DNA of 64,000 bases from CAYZQH01 sp050300015 (GTDB lineage: Bacteria > Pseudomonadota > Gammaproteobacteria > Pseudomonadales > Cellvibrionaceae), in NCBI GenBank assembly GCA_050300015.1, contig JBNKWZ010000004.1, forward strand, positions 81,079-145,078, in the 5' to 3' direction. The position numbers were made by a program, and so were the translations under genes. Position 1 is the stretch's first letter, and the number at the start of each line of letters is the position of its first letter. The notes beneath the pieces were generated by a model that was not told the DNA's origin, did no database searches, and worked only from the letters and a program-made list of their open reading frames with translations. Below, piece after piece: positions 16,769 to 26,000 of the stretch.

Positions 16769-17935
16769 TTTTGCCCCAAAGGTAAATCTCACGATTTTAA
16801 AAGGCCGAATATACAGATGATAAATACACGCGCTAATTAAGAAGCATGCAACAAGAAGAAATGCATACTTAAATTCAGCATCGTCCCGAGTTTGTACAAC
16901 ATAGTAGCCCACTATCACAATAACTGTTTGGTGCAAGATATAGAAGGGATATACAGCGTTGTTACAATACGTGAGCACTTTACCACCCTTTTTTATATAT
17001 CTCTTTCCATACCCGAGGATCGTCAACACCCACAACCATGAATTTACGTTAAGCAATGCCAGGTACAACCATGACATAGGATGGCCTAACCAATTATTCC
17101 ATATGTTTTTCGGTTCCAACCCGTTCCACCGTACAACATTTATTGCGATGATGGATGCAAATGCCAAGCGAAATAATAGTGCTCTATTAAGCTCTATAGC
17201 TAACATAATCTGCTTATACTTATACGAAAGCAATCCAGCAAACACAAAGAAAATAAACTGAGAGTGTCTCGCGTAATCGTGTATTAAGTCGTATGTTACC
17301 GGATAATGGACACTCAGAATCGTATACGGAATGATTGCAATTACCACAAACAAAGCGATTAGAAGTAAAGTGCTTTGAGATCCTGTCTCAAGCACAGTAA
17401 TACCACGAAACTTTTGAAGAAAACGAAACACGGGTATCGACATCATATTATAAAGAAATAGATAAGGTACAAACCAAAGGTGCAACCAGTGAAAATTTCC
17501 GTTTGGCCACCAATTAAATTGTAAAAATGTTTTATAGAACTCTAAATATGTGAAATCATTTCCTTGCAACCGTCTTTCAAAGTAAATCTGAGGCGCGACC
17601 AACAAAAATGTCCAAATCGCTGTCGGTACAATTAATCGATTAAACCTCTGAATGATAAAAGTTGTATTGGATAGTCTTTCAAGAAGAATACAAGAGATAA
17701 ACCCCGACACGAAAAATAACAGAGGCATTCTAAAAAATGCCATCCAGTAATTCACCTCCATCAAAACGTTACTTTTGACAGCATTTTTTATATGCCAATC
17801 CCACTCCGCTACAAATATCATGTTTACGTGATAAACAAACATTAACAGGATCGCCACAACTCTTAAGAAGTCAATATAGACATGTCGTTCTATTTGATTT
17901 TGACTTAATGGTTCCTTTTCCAAACAATTCTCCAA
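16766..17935 (-). CDS. Acyltransferase 3 family membrane protein (OpgC-like)
   Basis: A 389-residue protein with about ten membrane segments. N-terminal RHVYIDFLRVVAILLMFVYHV holds the catalytic-type histidine region of acyltransferase 3 enzymes. FFRMPLLFFVSGFISC and FIIQRFNRLIVPTAIWTFL follow, and NFHWLHLWFVPYLFLYNM resembles MdoC/OpgC. Members acylate extracytoplasmic glycans or lipids; the substrate here is unknown. It is a cassette gene, AT-rich compared with the core genes, and its stop overlaps the attC core. Confidence 0.85.
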   Translation of the reverse strand: MENCLEKEPLSQNQIERHVYIDFLRVVAILLMFVYHVNMIFVAEWDWHIKNAVKSNVLMEVNYWMAFFRMPLLFFVSGFISCILLERLSNTTFIIQRFNRLIVPTAIWTFLLVAPQIYFERRLQGNDFTYLEFYKTFLQFNWWPNGNFHWLHLWFVPYLFLYNMMSIPVFRFLQKFRGITVLETGSQSTLLLIALFVVIAIIPYTILSVHYPVTYDLIHDYARHSQFIFFVFAGLLSYKYKQIMLAIELNRALLFRLAFASIIAINVVRWNGLEPKNIWNNWLGHPMSWLYLALLNVNSWLWVLTILGYGKRYIKKGGKVLTYCNNAVYPFYILHQTVIVIVGYYVVQTRDDAEFKYAFLLVACFLISACIYHLYIRPFKIVRFTFGAK

Positions 17936-17958
17936 TTTAGACGAGTGTGAATTTTAGG

Positions 17959-18078
17959 GCATAACGCCGTGCTTAGCCGGCCGCATTGCAGAGTGGGAGT
18001 TTGCGGGATAATGAGCGTAGCGAACCCACAAACCGTAACGGCGCAATGCAGCTGTCCCGCTTGCGCAACTTGTTAGAT
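17959..18078 (-). other. attC recombination site
   Basis: Minus-strand cores ATCTAACAAGTTGCGCAAGC and TAAGCACGGCGTTATGC, 120 bp, with arms CGGGACAGCTGCATTGCGCC and a matching distal arm. It is the clearest attC in the window. Confidence 0.9.
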
Positions 18079-18083
18079 TACGC

Positions 18084-19031
18084 CTACTCAGCACTTTGAA
18101 GCTCCAGAGGGTTGAAATTATATGCATGGTTAGACCAACTGGATGCGATACCTATGTCATAACCATACGTTAGGTTAATGAGAATTGTATCTTTTTGAAG
18201 AGCTTCGGGATAATTAGCGACAACGATAATTGCTAGCCGACGGGCCAGCTCAGCATCACTAACATTGTTTGTTTTTAGAAATATCTGACTGCTTACATAT
18301 GTCGTTGTTTTTGTCCCTTCATTGGTTGAACTGAAAGTTGATGAGCCAGTGGATATGGTTGCGTAAGCAACATCTTGATCATTTGATAGTGCAGATTGGA
18401 CGGACAGCATATCCTTAAATGGCTCACTCTGAGCTAGCTGAGTTGTGAAAGCCGGAACTACGGCAGCAGCCAGAAATAGTAATGCAACTATTATAAGATG
18501 AAGATTCCACACCCTTCCTGTTTCTTGCTTTTCTACATTCACATTTACAACAAAGGTGCCAACCACTAGATCATGCAGTGACTGACGAGTAACTCTATTG
18601 AATATGTATAAGTATAAAATTGAGAAAAGACCACCAAATATTATTAATGAAAGTGGATACATAAGAAAGGAAAGCATCACCTCATTAGAAAATTGCGCCC
18701 CATTTAGAAAGAACGGAATTGCCAGAATGAAGTAACGGAGTATTGATTTCCCAAGGTTTACTGGAAAGTTATTAGAATCAACCACCCTGATCTTTAAGGC
18801 CTTCTTACCTAACGTTTGACCTCCGACGATAGAGCTGTTCATGACACCGAAGTAAATGAGAGCTATTGAGAAGCCAACCAGACGCCCCCACCCTCCAATT
18901 TGAGCAAACAGGCTTTCAAGAACTAAGCCAAGCGCCAAGCCGAGCACTCCGAGTATTAATGTGTCTATGAATAGAGCACCTATTCTTCTCCAGAAACCGG
19001 AAATCCATTTCAGTTCTACTTCTTCAGTCAT
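18084..19031 (-). CDS. RDD family membrane protein
   Basis: A 315-residue protein with an N-terminal RDD domain. WRRIGALFIDTLILGVLGLA carries the Arg-Asp signature; further membrane segments follow to about residue 155, with GGQTLGKKALKIRVVDSNN and RQSLHDLVVGTFVV typical of the family. A single helix (about 178-195) leads to a C-terminal extracytoplasmic domain rich in Ser/Thr that is not recognised. Some RDD proteins are linked to ion transport, but no substrate can be given. Cassette gene. Confidence 0.85.
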   Translation of the reverse strand: MTEEVELKWISGFWRRIGALFIDTLILGVLGLALGLVLESLFAQIGGWGRLVGFSIALIYFGVMNSSIVGGQTLGKKALKIRVVDSNNFPVNLGKSILRYFILAIPFFLNGAQFSNEVMLSFLMYPLSLIIFGGLFSILYLYIFNRVTRQSLHDLVVGTFVVNVNVEKQETGRVWNLHLIIVALLFLAAAVVPAFTTQLAQSEPFKDMLSVQSALSNDQDVAYATISTGSSTFSSTNEGTKTTTYVSSQIFLKTNNVSDAELARRLAIIVVANYPEALQKDTILINLTYGYDIGIASSWSNHAYNFNPLELQSAE

Positions 19032-19059
19032 TCTTATTCCTTGCTGGATGTTTAAAGTA

Positions 19060-19176
19060 ATCTAACGCGTTGCACACTTGCGCATTGGTTGGAGTGGATT
19101 GCCGTGCAACAATGAGCGAAGCGAATGCACGGCAAGCCGCGGAGACCACTGCGTCAAGTAATGCAATTTGTTACAC
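19060..19176 (-). other. attC recombination site
   Basis: Minus-strand cores GTGTAACAAATTGCATTACT and GCAACGCGTTAGAT, 117 bp, following the Fic gene. Confidence 0.85.
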
Positions 19177-20526
19177 TTTTTTTTCTGTAAGCTTTGAGGC
19201 CAAATCAGACGGTGCGATATACATAACTGTTTTTCCGTCTTTCGACGAAAGAAAGAGCTTATAATCTATTAATTTTTGCAAATGCGATCTAGCAGTGTTT
19301 TGGGATATAGAATACGAATTTGAAACCTCTTTAGCGGTGAAAATTCTTCCGGGCTCTTTAACAGCCTTTTTTATCAGTTCTTTTTGTATAAAGTTTAGAA
19401 TTTCACCCCATTTAGTTTGGCTTAATAATTCAGTAATCCTCTGAAATTCAATTACTCTGTCATTTAAATATTTTTCTAGCTCTTTGAATGCCGCCAGTAT
19501 TATTTCTAATTGAAAATAGATAAAATATGTTAAATCGTTCTGGTCCGTTTCTGTATACATAAACGAAATACCATAATCCTTTGGCTTTTCTTTTAACAAC
19601 TTGCTAATGGAAATATATTTAAATAGCTTGTATTCACACTTCAGCATATACCAATAGAATAAAGCTCTTGCAGTTCTTCCATTTCCATCCCTAAAAGGAT
19701 GCTCGTATCCCAACATAAAATGAAGGATAATTGCCTTAACAACTGGTGCAATAAAGGTATTCCCATTTAAACCAGAATGATCCTCATTGGCAAAATCACA
19801 TATGTTAGCTAGCCGTAAGGGAATCAATGAGTAATCCGGCGGCTGATGAGCAATATTGCCATGCCCATCTTCTACATATATGTCATTCTCCTCTCTAAAC
19901 TCTCCTGGATTAACGTTATTCTCGGTCGTTCCAGCTGTAGCTATTCTATGAAACTCTAGAATTTGGTCAATTGACAGCTCCTCTTGACTAATATTCTCCG
20001 CATATTTAAGCAGAAGATAGTTATTTAAAATCATTCTTTCATCTTCTGTTATAGGTTCTCGCTCTTCTTCAAGCATTTTCTTTGCCACTTCCCTAGTTGT
20101 CGAAGCTCCCTCCAGCTGTGCACTTGTTATTGCCTCTTCCATAATCAAAGAAGACACTAAAAAACGATTCTGTAATCTATCGGCCCCTCCTTGATCGTCT
20201 ATTGCTCCAACATTTCCCCCTGCAATTTTTACAACCTGGTGTAACATCGCCTCAAGTGAAGGCGGTGAACAATAACCAAAAGACTTACCTCTCTCATCTA
20301 CCAACGGTAGGTACTTAATTTGTGAAAGCCGCTTAAATTTCACAACCTTCCAAATGTCGCCTGCCTCCTCTTTAGGGACTCGCCACTTGAGCTGGCTCCA
20401 ATGTAGATATCTTCCTTTGGAATCAGTGGCGTCATACAGCTCATAGTATCTATAGAGCTCAGAGAAATTCTTTAAATCTCGACCAGGATCAAAATCTGGC
20501 GCTTTTTCAACCACAGATTTGGCCAT
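19171..20526 (-). CDS. Fic family protein with intramolecular inhibitory motif and C-terminal winged helix
   Basis: A 451-residue protein. The catalytic Fic loop is intact, HPFRDGNGRTAR with H276, as required for AMP transfer to a target hydroxyl. Upstream, SAQLEG (S135-E139) fits the (S/T)xxxE(G/N) inhibitory helix of class II Fic proteins, in which the glutamate blocks ATP. An N-terminal domain (residues 1-100) precedes it. The C-terminus (about 385-451, EVSNSYSISQNTARSHLQKL) is a winged helix, so DNA binding is likely. Because the inhibitor is built in, no separate antitoxin is needed. It is the array's outermost cassette gene on this side. Confidence 0.9.
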   Translation of the reverse strand: MAKSVVEKAPDFDPGRDLKNFSELYRYYELYDATDSKGRYLHWSQLKWRVPKEEAGDIWKVVKFKRLSQIKYLPLVDERGKSFGYCSPPSLEAMLHQVVKIAGGNVGAIDDQGGADRLQNRFLVSSLIMEEAITSAQLEGASTTREVAKKMLEEEREPITEDERMILNNYLLLKYAENISQEELSIDQILEFHRIATAGTTENNVNPGEFREENDIYVEDGHGNIAHQPPDYSLIPLRLANICDFANEDHSGLNGNTFIAPVVKAIILHFMLGYEHPFRDGNGRTARALFYWYMLKCEYKLFKYISISKLLKEKPKDYGISFMYTETDQNDLTYFIYFQLEIILAAFKELEKYLNDRVIEFQRITELLSQTKWGEILNFIQKELIKKAVKEPGRIFTAKEVSNSYSISQNTARSHLQKLIDYKLFLSSKDGKTVMYIAPSDLASKLTEKKV

Positions 20527-21298
20527 ATCTCAATTCCTTGGAATTGCGTTTAAGAAGAAGTTAAGTATATCAGCCCAGGGATATAACGCAATTATTTTTA
20601 ATTGAGTTGATGAGGCGGGTTCTTAAGGTGTAACAATTTATTCAAGAGCGCTGACTATGTAACTCGCGCACTTTATTTTGATTATTTTGGAGTGGTGACT
20701 ATGTATTTCCACCATTCATTTGGTGCATGCTCGCCAAGAACCCTTTTGCAACAACAGCTTAGGTAAAGGCGCGCTTAGACGCGAGAAATAACGAGTGCAG
20801 CTCCGCCAAATACTTAACAATAGACACTGAGGCCTACAAAATACCCTATCTAAACAATATTTAGTCGGTAATGTTGTTTTGCGTGCCAAAAAATCTGAAA
20901 CCTATGTTTGTCTGGCTGTTGCTCCCTTTAACCATTCAATTTTCCTTCCCTGCTTTACCCCTCAAACCCTCTACTCAGTTAGTGATGCGATCTGTTTAGT
21001 TGTTGATATAGATGGGGTATTTGCGTGTGGATTCATAGAGACTGGATGTATTAGGCCGCGCTATGCGATGTACGTCTGCGGTAATAGCGTTCGTGGCCAC
21101 CCCCTAGGTACAGCAAGTTGTCCGCGAGGACAAACGTGGCGCAATCGAGGGGTATTGCTTTTCGATAGATATGAAAATGCGTTTTCGAGTTTTAACGTTG
21201 CCTCGCTACTATTAAGAAGCAATCTAAAAAGTTATTTTTCCGCGCCGTTTCGTGCCGCTTGCATATCGTCTACACCCGTAAGCCGCACTTTTCGAGGT
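20527..21298. other. Intergenic; outer end of the first cassette array
   Basis: In a minus-oriented array an attI site and integrase would lie here. I find no integrase frame and no convincing attI; only scattered core-like TAAC/GTTA words (about 20586-20640 and 20788). Plus-strand open frames from 20879 are shadows of non-coding DNA and of the tpsB 3' end. Confidence 0.4.
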
Positions 21299-22945
21299 TT
21301 AAAACACAAACGCCGTGCGCAAGTGCAACAACGATGTATCATCCGGTCCAACCCGGTTGTCATTTATGGGGTACGCAATGGCAACGTCCAAATGCCAGAG
21401 TTGTCGGTACTGATATTTCAACTCCCAACCGACGGATGAAATGATGTCACTACCGTGCACTAAGCGGGTATCGGGGTTACGATTGAAGGCGCCGCCGTGG
21501 TCGACGAACAAGACGTTGGTGACGGACCAGTCTGGGCTGCTTAGTGGGAGTTGATATTGTAATTCGACGTTTAATAGGTACCCAGCTGCACCGGATTTGG
21601 CCCCTAAATCGTAGCCACGCACGGAACCTACCGAGCCGACATAAAACTGCTCGGAGCTGTCGAGAAATTTTTCGTCGCTGTATTGCAAGGCAGAGTTAAA
21701 CAGCATTGCAAGGTTGTCCGTTAAAACATGGTAACGGGCAAGATTGGCAGTCCATTTGGATTGCCAATCATCCAGGCGCCCGTAATCCTCCTTCACATTA
21801 AAACGCACATATCCAAGTGCTGCGTACCAGCTACCCTTGGGAGTTAGACGGCTGACATTGAGGTTGATGGGGTAACTGCGTGAGCGTTTATCGACAAATT
21901 CGATGTCCTCCAAAAATGTATGGGACTCACTAAACTCAAAGCCCACGGAGGTGCTGATCTTCCATTCTTGATCAACATACCAAGGCTGTGTCCAATTAAA
22001 AATATGGGTTCCGGCATTGCCTGTAATGGTTTGCTCGGCGAGGGCTTGCGAAGTGAAATCCGTGCGATCGCCAATTCCGGTGTAGGAAAGTCTGCTACCG
22101 CTGTTGCCGACGGGTAAGCTGTATTGCACTACTGCCGACACGTTGCCCTCAGTTCTAGACAGGCCAGCAGAAAGGTTGTCGCGCACCCCTGTTAAGCTGG
22201 CATTGACGTATTGCAGCCCTACGCGGTCTTGCCCTAGAGTTTTAGAGGCGTTGTTATCGTAATACGCTTGCCAACTGTGGCGCTGGGGCTCATGGATTTT
22301 ATAGTGCAAATCGGTGGTACCAAAGCGGTCGCCTTGGGCGAGCTCTACCCGTGCTTGAATATCGTACAAGCGGTTGAAGCGATGCAAAGACTCTTGCAGC
22401 GTGTTGACCTGTACCAATGCGCCTTTGTTGTGAGGTAAACGTTTACCGAGCCAATCGCTTTTGGTCGAGTTGTTTCCCTCAATGATGACGTCTCCGACAG
22501 TGCCTTCTACTAACCTAATATAGATGACCCCGTTGCTAACTTTTTGAGGTGGTAAGATCGCCTGCGCAGTCAACACACCACGCTCACGGTAAGTTCGATT
22601 GATCGATTCGACCAATTGCATGAGTTCCTCGAAGGAGACCTTTTGCCCCAAATGTGGCTTGGCCAGCTCCGTAAGGGCTTCCCGACTTAAGATCTTCGAA
22701 GATGAAAATCGGATGCTTTGCAGCACAAATTCGGCATTACTGGTATTCGCGTTTGACGCTTTGGGTTGCTCCACAATCATGTCGGCATCTAGGCGAATGC
22801 CCTCGCGTAATTCGTCTTCCAAGATACGCTGACGTTCACGCTGCTCGATACTTTGCCGCTGTATGGCCCCTGTATCGATGTTTTGGGCGAGCACCAACGG
22901 GGAGGTGCCAATCAATAGTGCCGCTAAGTAGGTTGTTGGTTTCAT
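21299..22945 (-). CDS. TpsB outer-membrane transporter (ShlB/FhaC/HecB family)
   Basis: A 548-residue Omp85-superfamily pore that exports the adjacent TpsA. It has a signal peptide (residues 1-20), an N-terminal helix and linker, and two POTRA domains (about 70-225: FVLQSIRFSSSKILS, then GVIYIRLVEGTVGDVIIEGN). A 16-strand barrel follows, with the L6-loop motif VGSVRGYD and a C-terminal phenylalanine (HLRTAFVF) for BAM recognition. It lies 68 bp after the tpsA stop on the same strand, with AGAAG before its ATG. This transporter-last order is less usual than tpsB-tpsA. Confidence 0.93.
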   Translation of the reverse strand: MKPTTYLAALLIGTSPLVLAQNIDTGAIQRQSIEQRERQRILEDELREGIRLDADMIVEQPKASNANTSNAEFVLQSIRFSSSKILSREALTELAKPHLGQKVSFEELMQLVESINRTYRERGVLTAQAILPPQKVSNGVIYIRLVEGTVGDVIIEGNNSTKSDWLGKRLPHNKGALVQVNTLQESLHRFNRLYDIQARVELAQGDRFGTTDLHYKIHEPQRHSWQAYYDNNASKTLGQDRVGLQYVNASLTGVRDNLSAGLSRTEGNVSAVVQYSLPVGNSGSRLSYTGIGDRTDFTSQALAEQTITGNAGTHIFNWTQPWYVDQEWKISTSVGFEFSESHTFLEDIEFVDKRSRSYPINLNVSRLTPKGSWYAALGYVRFNVKEDYGRLDDWQSKWTANLARYHVLTDNLAMLFNSALQYSDEKFLDSSEQFYVGSVGSVRGYDLGAKSGAAGYLLNVELQYQLPLSSPDWSVTNVLFVDHGGAFNRNPDTRLVHGSDIISSVGWELKYQYRQLWHLDVAIAYPINDNRVGPDDTSLLHLRTAFVF

Positions 22946-23013
22946 AAAGTGTTCTTCTGGTTATACGATCACGGGCCCTCAATGTCTGGGGGCCGGTTGT
23001 GTTATATCGCTCA

Positions 23014-26000
23014 TTAAAAGGAGTTGAAATACAGGTCGCATCGACCACCAGGTACGTTTGCGATTGGGATACACAACCAACTGTTGTCTTCACTGCTTTG
23101 AAATGCACACCATTGTTGCGGCGCCATTTCGTCGCATACTGTGCTTTGAATTTCCCAGTAGGTACTGGAGTCCTTCGCCATAGTGACGACTGGCTCGTTT
23201 GATTGAGTGAGAGACGTTTGTGCCATCTGCAGATTGTTCTGGTTGAGAACGGTCTGGGCGGTACTGTAATCGGCGAGCGTGACATTTTTGCCGAGCGGGC
23301 TGTCAACATCGTAGCCGTAACGACGATACATCAAGAGTGCGTTTGTGCTGATTTTGTTGCCATCCATATCCAACCAATAACTTGGATCCGGGTTGTAAAA
23401 CTGCACATCGGCATCGCTTTTGTCAAAGGAGCGGTTGTTGATCTGTGCATTGGCAGCAAAGGATTGGAAGTTTGCCAAGTCACCTTGCCCCTGCTGAACT
23501 TGTATACGATTGCCTTCGTGCTCCACGTTGGCTTCGCGGCTCGATAGCTTAGATAAGTACAGCGGGTTGCCTTGGCTGGTGGCGCTTTTCCAATCGACCG
23601 TCTCGGCCAAGCCGGAATCAGTACCGGTGATGACAGCAGCAATACGGCCCTGCTGGCTGAACAGAATATCGGATTCCACTTCTGGAGCTTCGAGTAGGGT
23701 CAGCGAGCCTTCAGCTTCGGCAACTGTGGTCTCACGTACTTCAATGCGTTCGGATGCAACGGCCTGCACTGTGCCGTTGTTAACCCGGGAATTGCTGATC
23801 GCGGTCGACTTTGATTGCTCACTCATCAAATCACCGTCGTTTACCAGAGCGCTATCTACAACCACTCGGTCACCGTTGACGATCAACTCGCCATCCACAG
23901 TGGTTTGGTGAATCTCCACCGCTTGCGGTGCCTTGGCATTCAGATCGCCTTCGAAGTGTGCTTGGCTTGTGTAAGTCGATTGCGTCGCATTTAAATTGCC
24001 CTTGCCGGCAACACTGAGGTCTTCCAGCCAGATCAGCTCACCGCTGTTGATGTTGAGTCCGCTGGCTTGCTCACCATCGGGTTTAATCTGCCCTGTCATC
24101 ACCACACTGCCGCTGGTATCGACGTTCGTTTGTCCCGCAATGTCCAATTGCGCATTGGCGGAAGGTGCCACCGGAGCATCGCCGGTAAGGGCCCCATCCG
24201 GGTTGGTGAACACCCCGGGGATGTCGACAGTGCCCAGGGCAGTGAGGTTGAGGTTACCACCGAGCACGTCAATCTTGGCCGCGGGGTCTGCGTGTATATC
24301 CTGTTCACTGCTGATATTGACGGTAAGGTCGGCACCATTTTTGGCGAGCACGTGGGCGTTCTGCGTTAACAGTAAGCTTTCGCTGGCGGCGACATCAATA
24401 GTGCCCCCCGCTTGCATCACACCGTCAATGACCAATTGTGGGCTGCCGCCTGCAATTCGGATGTTGGCCCCAGCATCAACAGCTTTAGTCACCAGGTAAC
24501 GGGGGCTCGGTGCGGCGAGGTAAATGTCTACGCCAGCATCGGCCTGAATGCCTTTCGCCTGGAATTTCTCACACAAGGGGTCGTCGGCACAGTCTTTTTC
24601 TTCACTGCCTTTTGCCTGGGTGGCAACCTCGAGGCTGTTGTCGACTTCGCCAATGGAAACTCCTGCACTCAAACGTACGTCGTCCGCAAGAATGTTCAAA
24701 CTGTAGTTGTTATCACCCGGTAAGGCGTCGGTAATCGACCCGGTTGTGGTGAGCACCACCGCACCTTTCGCGCTGTAAGCGGAGGCGATAGGCAACTCGG
24801 CCCCGCTGACCACAGCGTCCCCGGTGCCGCGCAAAGTCAGGTCTTTACTAGCACTCACCCTAATGGGTTGCGCAACACTGGCAATGCCCCCCTCCCCGGC
24901 TTCAAGAATCACACTTTCTGCGCAGATATGAGCACCGCAACTGCCTGAAGTAAGAGGCGTGATGCCGTCTGCAGACTTGATGCTAATGACCTTATCGGCC
25001 TGTAATTGATTCAAGCGCACTGCCTGTTCGCTGGCCAAATAAATGTTATCCATTGCGGACACATCAAGCGCGCCATTGCTGTTCACGCCAACCACCAAGG
25101 GTGAATGGCGGGTGACCGTGATGACATTGTCTTGAATACTGATGTCACCCACTTCGGCGCTGGCCAGGGCGACTTTTTCTTCATCGGTCAGTGCCGCCAC
25201 GGTGGCGGCAGGGTTAGCGGTGTCGACGGTGATGACAAAGGTACCGCTGTTGAACCCTTTGTCGCCCACTGACGTATCGGACACCAAGGTGACTGAGTCG
25301 CCCTGAACGTTTGGCGCTTTAAGGATAGGGTTGGTGTCGGTCAGCTCTTTGAGCGCGCCGGGCTTCAGTGCCAAGCCCAGCTCTACCTCGGTCCAACTGC
25401 TGCCGTCGAGTAAGTTCGCCTTATCGGCGTCGGTGAGTTGGTAATGATAAGTCGGGTCGTACGCACCATCCGTTAGGGCACCTAAGCTGGTGTGCAACTC
25501 ATGATAAAAGTCGGTGCGCTGAGTGGCATAGACTGCAATTTTGTCCTGCATCTGTTGCTCGGTCAAAGTCTGATCCTGCTGCAAATAGGCTGCTTGGAGG
25601 GATTGCTTCTCAACGTCGCTGACGTGATAGGTGAAGTCAGGGTTGTACACCGAAGGGTCATCCTGAGTGTTACGAATCGCCCAATAGCTGCGGTAATCCT
25701 GGGTTTTAAGGGCACCAAAGTTCTTCTCTTCGCGGGCCTGCTTCTCCTTGTTATTTTGTGTATCTTTGAGCAGTGACAAGCCATCCCAGTAGCTGATCAA
25801 TTGGTCCCAGGTGCGTTGGTCGATGGATTGATCCGGGTTGTTGTCCACAATGTCGCCGCTACTGTGTAAGACCACATCGCCACCGAGGGAGACGACTTGG
25901 TCCACCAACAAGTGCCCGTCCTTGTTGCCGATACTTTCGTTGCCCGTGTGTTGTAAATAGATATTTCCACCGGCTTCGGCGTTGAGCCCCACGCTTTCTG

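Noticed and set aside
20577..20640. Possible attC or attI at the outer end of the first array
   Set aside because: Core-like words are present but in inconsistent orientation and without pairing arms.
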